Of a stretch of DNA of 10,737 bases, positions 5,999-10,737 are shown in pieces. A program made the position numbers and the translations under genes. Below the pieces are notes generated by a model, which had not been told where the DNA came from, did no database searches, and saw nothing but the letters and a program-made list of their open reading frames with translations. Positions within the stretch are counted from its first letter, which is position 1. Every line of letters begins with the position of its first letter. Where the stretch lies: the NCBI GenBank assembly GCA_002368575.1, contig DFEA01000073.1:1-10737 (forward strand), read 5' to 3'. This DNA comes from Lachnospiraceae bacterium UBA3814 (lineage in GTDB: Bacteria; Bacillota; Clostridia; Lachnospirales; Lachnospiraceae).

Positions 5999-8071
5999 TT
6001 AACGGGATAAAAGCGCCTCGTTAAGAGCCTCTGTGCCCTCCAGTACAAACAGGCCGTTCTCAATGATGGGAATCCTTTCTCCGTCAGGCCGGACCGCATA
6101 TATTCCCTTAAGCTCATCGTACGGTATCGTAATATCGGTATGACAGAAGAAATATGCCTTGTCCGGATCGGTTTTTCTTCTGTCCGATATTTCGTTTGAC
6201 CTGGCCACTATCTCCTTTCCGTCAGGATTGTATACCGCCACATCCTCCTCTCTGGCATAGCAGGTATCCCCAAAGGCGAAATGCGGCCCCGTCTTTTCCC
6301 CGATGAGGATCGGCAGCCTTTCACCTATTCCATGATCCCTCGCCATCCTGTATGCAAGGGTATTGGTACCTATGGCAAACTCCCCCATCGGCAGGGACTC
6401 ATGGTGAAACAGGAGGTTTTCCTTGATAAACCTCGAATTATCGGGAGCGTCCGAAAAGTTCTCACAGCTGTATTCCCTGATCATGCCGTCACTTATATTC
6501 AGCTTAAGCTCCTTATATTTCAGTCCGTTCAGGAAGACCTCCTTTACATGAAGCAGCCCGCAGGTATCCTTAAGCACCGGAGTGGTAAAGACCTCGCCCA
6601 CCGGAATATTCACATCCGCCACGCAGTTTTCAAAAATGGTCTCCTTAGAGGGCTCCCCGAGCTTTACAAGGCTGATCGTCAGATCCGTCTCGTTTCCGCT
6701 GCAGCCGAGCACCTGTACTCTTTCCGCCGTATCAAGCACATCGATCAGTCTTTGCTGGATCGTTTCGTAGAGCTTGTAATCAAGAGTATTGAGCCTTACG
6801 GTCTCTTTGAAGATCTCCTCATAATCCGGCCCTATCTCGCATACGGGATAGGATATGATGGTAAAGCTCCTTTCCTCTCCTATGATATATTCATTGGCAA
6901 GCCTCCCCGCCTGATCGGTGTAGGAAACAAGGAGCTTCTGACCGGCCGCGGTAAACCTTATGGCTCCCTCTGAGGCCTCGGGCGTAAAGGGGGCCTCGCC
7001 GAAGGTCTCCATCACCGCGGGACCCGCGTGCCCGTTTGCGAGAGCCTTATTATCCTCATAGGCATTCCTTAGAATATCCAGCCGCCTCTTAACGTACTCC
7101 CTGTCAAAGAAAAGGGCCTTGTCCTCTCTGTGGTCATATTCATACTGACGGCTGGCGCAGGCGCCTGAATAACCGATCCCGTCCCTTAAGTGCACCCCCA
7201 TATCCCCGGCAAGGGTAGGCGATCTGTAAATTACCGTCTTAAGACCCATCTCCTCAAACTGTCTCACGGCCTCCCTGACGATCCTTTCAAAGCCCAGCCT
7301 GTATCGTATATTTACCGATGTTTTTCTCTCGATGGGCTTTCCGGCTTTTATAAAGCCGGTCCGGTAGGCCTCACACCAGGTCCGGGCCATAGACCTTATC
7401 TCCTCCTCCGAAAGGGTATTAAGGAGCTGTGCCGATCTTATCTCATTTTCCGAAATATATTCTCCGAACCTGTAAAGATATGACAGATCGGAAAGATCCG
7501 AGTCCATGATGAGCCTCAGTGCAAAGTCCCTTTCGGGATCCAGCCTGTCAAGCACACCCTCTCTTACGAAAAAATCCAGATTATCCCTTTCAAACCAGTA
7601 TATGGCGCTGTATACCTCATGCTCTGTCTTTTCATCCACATCCCCCGACCTGACGAGGATGCCGTATATCTCGATAAAAAGCTCAAAATACAGCACCAGA
7701 TAGGAAACATTGCCCTCATAGGCATAGGGGATTAGCCCCCGCAGCTGCGAATACAGGTAGCAGAGCTCCTGCCAGAGCTTATAATCACATCCGTTATTTT
7801 TGGCTGTATTCCTGACAAAATCAGGATTAGCATAGCTTTCCCGGTAATTATCTCCTGTAACATCCTCAAAAAGCTCTGTATTGAGCGCCCTCTGCATCTC
7901 AATGTCTGGTTTACATAACTTCCCGGCCTTCTTAAGCTCATATACTGAGGCTAACCTGAGTGCAAACCGGGAAGCCTTTCTGAAATATGATAAATAGGGC
8001 TCCTTCAATAAGCCCTCTTCCGTTATTTCACTTATCCGACCTGTGGATAACCCGTACCTTTCAAAATCCAT
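5999..8071 (-). CDS. M29-type metallo-aminopeptidase with a long N-terminal extension
   Basis: The protein is 690 residues from ATG 8071. The C-terminal half matches family M29 (AmpS/AmpT/PepS): NIPVGEVFTTP with E493, LPMGEFAIGTNT with E564, GEKTGPHFAFGD with H597 and CHTD with H644 and D646. These line up with the Glu, Glu, His, His, Asp set that binds two metal ions in M29 enzymes; Y605 may be the conserved active-site tyrosine. M29 enzymes release N-terminal residues from peptides in the cytoplasm. Usual members have about 410 residues, so roughly the first 240 residues here are extra. That part is helical and rich in Tyr, Leu and acidic residues, without a signal peptide. The start is uncertain: ATG 8071 overlaps the upstream membrane-protein gene by 11 bases and has only a distant GGGGG as ribosome site; a TTG at 8098 would add nine residues. 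The substrate is unknown. Confidence 0.85.
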   Translation of the reverse strand: MDFERYGLSTGRISEITEEGLLKEPYLSYFRKASRFALRLASVYELKKAGKLCKPDIEMQRALNTELFEDVTGDNYRESYANPDFVRNTAKNNGCDYKLWQELCYLYSQLRGLIPYAYEGNVSYLVLYFELFIEIYGILVRSGDVDEKTEHEVYSAIYWFERDNLDFFVREGVLDRLDPERDFALRLIMDSDLSDLSYLYRFGEYISENEIRSAQLLNTLSEEEIRSMARTWCEAYRTGFIKAGKPIERKTSVNIRYRLGFERIVREAVRQFEEMGLKTVIYRSPTLAGDMGVHLRDGIGYSGACASRQYEYDHREDKALFFDREYVKRRLDILRNAYEDNKALANGHAGPAVMETFGEAPFTPEASEGAIRFTAAGQKLLVSYTDQAGRLANEYIIGEERSFTIISYPVCEIGPDYEEIFKETVRLNTLDYKLYETIQQRLIDVLDTAERVQVLGCSGNETDLTISLVKLGEPSKETIFENCVADVNIPVGEVFTTPVLKDTCGLLHVKEVFLNGLKYKELKLNISDGMIREYSCENFSDAPDNSRFIKENLLFHHESLPMGEFAIGTNTLAYRMARDHGIGERLPILIGEKTGPHFAFGDTCYAREEDVAVYNPDGKEIVARSNEISDRRKTDPDKAYFFCHTDITIPYDELKGIYAVRPDGERIPIIENGLFVLEGTEALNEALLSR

Positions 8072-8411
8072 GTCCTGTCTGCATCCCCCACGCTGCAATG
8101 AGAATCCATAAAATAATATCTGCTGTATTGATCACAAGAGCAAGCCTTGGGACCCATAGGTAAATGTCCCGCTCCTTAAAGGAAATGAAGCAGGCGATAA
8201 CGCCAGTTATGTTGGCTGCCACCCCGAAAAAGCCCACTCCACCGTAGCTTGCAGCCGGGTCCTTCCCCCCAAAGCCGGATATAAGAATGGCCGTGATCAT
8301 ACCGGCAAGTGAGCTTAAGGCAAGTACGACCGAGAGGTTTCCGATAAAGGAATAATGCCGTGACGTGAACATAAAGCTCTTCTTCTTCCTTATCTTTTTA
8401 GGTCTGGGCAT
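8061..8411 (-). CDS. Small three-helix membrane protein of unknown function
   Basis: This 116-residue protein begins with a very basic segment (MPRPKKIRKKK) that should stay in the cytoplasm. Three hydrophobic helices follow at about 22-46, 57-77 and 87-108, separated by a Gly-rich loop (GGKDPAASYGGVG) and by FKERD. No catalytic residues or known motif can be recognised. The style reminds me of a small clostridial membrane family of unknown function (possibly DUF6142), but this is from memory and weak. The ATG at 8411 shares its A with the pyrE stop (TAATG) and GGAG lies seven bases before it. Its 3' end overlaps the peptidase start by 11 bases. Coupling on both sides suggests it is made together with PyrE and the peptidase. 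Confidence 0.82.
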   Translation of the reverse strand: MPRPKKIRKKKSFMFTSRHYSFIGNLSVVLALSSLAGMITAILISGFGGKDPAASYGGVGFFGVAANITGVIACFISFKERDIYLWVPRLALVINTADIILWILIAAWGMQTGHGF

Positions 8412-9085
8412 TATTCGGCTCCGTACTCTTCATAATATCTGTCTATTGCCGACTTTATTTCGTCGTCTATGACTATACGTCCGTTTATCTCCTTATTGTA
8501 AAGGCATTCCGTGACCTCCTTCATGGTGACTATGGCACCGGTCCTGATCCCGTAAAGCCTGCCGATTTCGGATAAGGCGCTATCACTTCCCTTTCCTCTT
8601 TCCTGCCTGTCAAGCGACACCATAAGTCCTGAAACCTTTACGTCAGCCTGTGACTTTAATATCGGCCAGGTTTCCTCTATGGACTTGCCAGATGTGGTAA
8701 CATCCTCTATGATTATCACCCTGTCACCGTCTGTGAGCGGGGAGCCCAGAAGGATGCCCTTATCACCGTGATCCTTTATCTCCTTCCGGTTTGAGCAGTA
8801 CCTGACCTCCTTCCCGTAAAGCTTATAATACGCAATGGAGGCCGCCACAACAAGAGGGATCCCTTTGTAGGCCGGCCCGAAAAACACGTCAAAGTCATCA
8901 CCGTAGTTCTCATGAACGGCTTTCGCATAATATTCCCCAAGCTCAGCCAGCATGCTTCCCGTTGTATAGGCGCCCGCATTCATGAAAAAGGGAGACTGTC
9001 TTCCGCTTTTTAAGGTAAAGCTCCCGAACTTAAGAACATCGCATCCTACCATAAATTCTATGAATTTCTTCTTATATGCTTCCAT
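8411..9085 (-). CDS. pyrE: Orotate phosphoribosyltransferase
   Basis: PyrE joins orotate and PRPP to give OMP, the substrate of the PyrF encoded just upstream. The protein has 224 residues, as in the E. coli-type enzymes. Visible motifs are FTLKSGRQSPFF (23-34) for orotate, GPAYKGIPL (70-78), the mobile catalytic loop with SNRKEIKDHGDKG (98-110), and the PRPP-binding segment RVIIIEDVTTSGKS (122-135). The family acts as a dimer in which the loop of one subunit reaches the site of the other. The ATG at 9085 lies inside the end of pyrF (14-base overlap), with an excellent AAGGAGGA five bases before it. The stop TAA overlaps the ATG of the membrane-protein gene by one base. No PyrR-type attenuator was found. 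Confidence 0.97.
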   Translation of the reverse strand: MEAYKKKFIEFMVGCDVLKFGSFTLKSGRQSPFFMNAGAYTTGSMLAELGEYYAKAVHENYGDDFDVFFGPAYKGIPLVVAASIAYYKLYGKEVRYCSNRKEIKDHGDKGILLGSPLTDGDRVIIIEDVTTSGKSIEETWPILKSQADVKVSGLMVSLDRQERGKGSDSALSEIGRLYGIRTGAIVTMKEVTECLYNKEINGRIVIDDEIKSAIDRYYEEYGAE

Positions 9086-10004
9086 TTATGTCCTCCTTCA
9101 TATCAAGCACAGCCGCCCTGGCTGCGTCAGCAAAGCCTCTCTCACCGAAATGGGAATATTTTTCCGCAGTATAAGCCGCGATTATCCCTCTTGAGGAATT
9201 AACTATGGCTCCCAGTCCGTCACTATTGAAGAAGGCCTTAAGATCAGAGCCCTTCCCGCCCTGTGCCCCGTATCCCGGGACCAGAATATACGATGAGGGC
9301 AGCAGCCTTCTGATATGCTCTCCCTCCTCAGGATAGGTGGCGCCGACCACAGCTCCCACTTCCGAATAACCGTATTGACCGATCAGGTCATTTCCCCAGT
9401 CCCTTACCTTTTCCGCCACCAGCTCATACAGTTTTCTGTCACCGGTACCGGTCAATATCCTGTCCTGAAATTCGCCGCTGCTCTTATTGGAGGTCTTTAC
9501 AAGCACAAATATGCCCTTCCCCTCCTCCCTGCATACCCTGATGAAGGGCTCTACCCCGTCAGAGCCAAGGTAGGGATTGACCGTGGCAAAATCCTCTCCG
9601 AAGGGTTCGAAGGTCTTCTGACCGACCGTTACCCTTCCGAGGTGCGCCGCCGCATAGCAGCCGGAGGTCGACCCTATGTCGCCCCTCTTGATATCTCCTA
9701 TAACGATAAGCCCCTTCTGCCTGCAGTAGTCTGTTGTTTTTTTGAAGGCAGCAAGGCCCGGGATTCCGAACTGCTCATACATCGCTATCTGGGGCTTGAC
9801 TGCGGGTACAAGATCGCAGATCGCATCGGTCAACGCCTTATTGAACTGCCATACCGCCTCGGCTGCCCCCTCAAGCGTCTCTCCGTACTCCGAAAATGCC
9901 GCCTCCTTTATAAACCCCGGAATAAAACCCAGCTGGGGATCAAGTCCCACGACTATAGGCGCATCCTTCTTTTTTATTGACTCGATCAGTCTATCTATCA
10001 TCAT
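9072..10004 (-). CDS. pyrF: Orotidine 5'-phosphate decarboxylase (long subfamily)
   Basis: PyrF removes CO2 from OMP to give UMP, the last step of pyrimidine synthesis. The product is 310 residues, typical for the longer PyrF subfamily and longer than the roughly 240 residues of the B. subtilis type. Motifs: VVGLDPQLG (18-26), the catalytic block GDIKRGDIGSTS (103-114) with D104, K106 and D109, LVKTSNKSSGEFQD, GAVVGATYPEE, PGYGAQGG and NSSRGI near the phosphate site. The frame is open 23 codons further upstream, but that part has no family similarity and reaches into the hairpin at 10048-10087. ATG 10004 is chosen because GGAGAAAGGA lies just before it; the adjacent ATG 10001 is equally possible. 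It overlaps pyrE by 14 bases and is the first gene of the nucleotide cluster. Confidence 0.95.
   Translation of the reverse strand: MMIDRLIESIKKKDAPIVVGLDPQLGFIPGFIKEAAFSEYGETLEGAAEAVWQFNKALTDAICDLVPAVKPQIAMYEQFGIPGLAAFKKTTDYCRQKGLIVIGDIKRGDIGSTSGCYAAAHLGRVTVGQKTFEPFGEDFATVNPYLGSDGVEPFIRVCREEGKGIFVLVKTSNKSSGEFQDRILTGTGDRKLYELVAEKVRDWGNDLIGQYGYSEVGAVVGATYPEEGEHIRRLLPSSYILVPGYGAQGGKGSDLKAFFNSDGLGAIVNSSRGIIAAYTAEKYSHFGERGFADAARAAVLDMKEDINGSI
9091..9098 (-). promoter_or_regulatory. Ribosome binding site of pyrE inside pyrF
   Basis: AAGGAGGA on the minus strand, within the last codons of pyrF, lies five bases before the pyrE ATG. It fixes the pyrE start and shows that the 14-base gene overlap is real and not a start-calling error. 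Confidence 0.85.
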
Positions 10005-10047
10005 TATCCTTTCTCCGTTCTTAAAAACCGGTAAATATAAATTTATC

Positions 10048-10087
10048 GCGAAAAGAAGGAAATGCATCCGCATTTCCTTCTTTTCGC
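10048..10087 (-). terminator. Perfect 18-bp hairpin between nrdD and pyrF
   Basis: GCGAAAAGAAGGAAATGC (10087-10070 on the minus strand) pairs without mismatch with 10065-10048 around the loop GGAT. The 3' arm is T/C-rich (TTTCCTTCTTTTCGC) but the bases after the stem are GATAAATTTATATT, so there is no clean T-run outside the stem. It is most likely the terminator of nrdD, perhaps working in both directions. The first base of the stem touches the last base of the nrdD stop codon. The AT-rich TATATT after it could serve as a -10 box for pyrF, but no good -35 is placed at the right distance. Confidence 0.7.
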
Positions 10088-10737
10088 CTATGCAAGTACC
10101 ATATGGCTTTGCTCCGCGTATTTCTTAATGTTGGAGGCGTTTGAGTATTTCGTATAATTATCCCCGTCCACCACCACTAACGTAGGCGCCTGAAGCACTC
10201 CGTATTTTCTCGTAAGCTCTGCGTTCTCCTCGGCATCTATCATTATGACCTTGTCATTTTTCAGATACTCCCTGGCAAGCCTGCAGTTCGGACAGCTCTT
10301 CGTAGTGAAAAGATATTTTATCTTCCCCACCGGTTTGAAGTTTATCTCATCATCCGCACCGAAGCCCGACATAGTGACCATAGTCGCTGAAGGGCGCTTC
10401 ATGTACGAACCCTCAACATCATAAACCACCCTGTTCTTATATTCCTGAGCCTTCCCGTCATTCCAGTTCTGAACCGGTCTGTAATATCCGGTTATGCGGC
10501 TGTATACCTCGGTCTGTGATCCGCAATGCGGACAGATCTTCTGCTCTCCCGAAAGGTAACCATGCTCCCGGCATACCGAATATGTGGGAGAAAGAGTATA
10601 ATAAGGAAGCTTATAATTCTCAGATATCTTTCTGACAAGCCTTGCCGCGGCCCTCCAGTCCGGAAGCTTCTCACCGAGGAAGGCATGGAAAACGGTCCCG
10701 GAGGTGTACAGCGTCTGAAGCTCGTCCTGAATATCCA
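10088..10737 (-). CDS. nrdD: Anaerobic ribonucleoside-triphosphate reductase, C-terminal part, fused to a thioredoxin/glutaredoxin-like domain (5' end cut by window edge)
   Basis: The last 215 residues are visible; the frame is open to the right edge. NrdD reduces ribonucleoside triphosphates to deoxy forms by a glycyl radical under anaerobic conditions. Seen here (numbering from the edge): YYTLSPTYSVC (45-55), a metal-binding group C55, H58, C68, C71 (CREH and CPHC, a Cys3His version of the usual four-cysteine zinc site), and the radical segment SRITGYYRPVQNWNDGKAQE (79-98) with G83 as the radical glycine. A linker follows, then a redoxin domain at about 137-210: beta strand KIKYLF, active site CPNC (148-151), a helix, and QAPT with the cis-proline position P184. 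Most NrdD proteins end soon after the radical site, so the redoxin is an added domain and may recycle the active-site disulfide. The activase gene nrdG, often next to nrdD, is not found downstream. Confidence 0.93.
   Translation of the reverse strand, partial: DIQDELQTLYTSGTVFHAFLGEKLPDWRAAARLVRKISENYKLPYYTLSPTYSVCREHGYLSGEQKICPHCGSQTEVYSRITGYYRPVQNWNDGKAQEYKNRVVYDVEGSYMKRPSATMVTMSGFGADDEINFKPVGKIKYLFTTKSCPNCRLAREYLKNDKVIMIDAEENAELTRKYGVLQAPTLVVVDGDNYTKYSNASNIKKYAEQSHMVLA

Noticed and set aside
10005..10073. Upstream extension of pyrF by 23 codons
   Set aside because: The extra residues lie in the intergenic hairpin region, have no match to the family start, and the good ribosome site is placed for ATG 10004 or 10001.

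Overview
The window looks like a chromosomal segment of an anaerobic Gram-positive bacterium of the Clostridia, probably Lachnospiraceae. The grounds are a class III (oxygen-sensitive) ribonucleotide reductase, strong AAGGAGG-type ribosome binding sites, a PurN of the clostridial kind, an ORF-type pyrF of the long subfamily, and secreted proteins with bacterial SH3 and cohesin-like domains. The assignment to family is by recall of protein style, not by a search. Every gene I accept is on the minus strand, so transcription runs from the right edge to the left edge; long plus-strand frames are antisense shadows.

In transcription order: (1) the C-terminal 215 residues of NrdD, cut by the right edge, carrying the glycyl-radical segment and then a fused thioredoxin/glutaredoxin-like domain with a CPNC motif. 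(2) A perfect 18-bp hairpin touching the nrdD stop codon, a probable terminator. (3) pyrF and pyrE, the last two enzymes of UMP synthesis in reverse order of mention (PyrE makes OMP, PyrF decarboxylates it), overlapping by 14 bases. (4) A 116-residue three-helix membrane protein of unknown function, joined to pyrE by a TAATG overlap. (5) A 690-residue M29-type metallo-aminopeptidase with a long N-terminal extension, overlapping the membrane gene by 11 bases. (6) purE, purM, purN and purD, four steps of de novo purine synthesis, tightly packed. (7) A separate unit with a clear sigma-A type promoter: a secreted protein with three SH3 domains, then, after a remarkable 123-base nested palindrome, a membrane-anchored protein with a cohesin-like domain that runs off the left edge.

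Genes pyrF to purD (10004 down to 2461) have short gaps or overlaps throughout and no strong internal terminator, so they may form one nucleotide-synthesis transcript with a membrane protein and a peptidase inside it. I saw no purine riboswitch or PyrR-type leader. The last two genes look like an envelope module unrelated to nucleotide synthesis.

I do not see a defence system, CRISPR array, integrase or transposase. The items that most deserve attention are the nested palindrome at 1115-1237, the NrdD-redoxin fusion, and the coupled membrane-protein/extended M29 peptidase pair between pyrimidine and purine genes.
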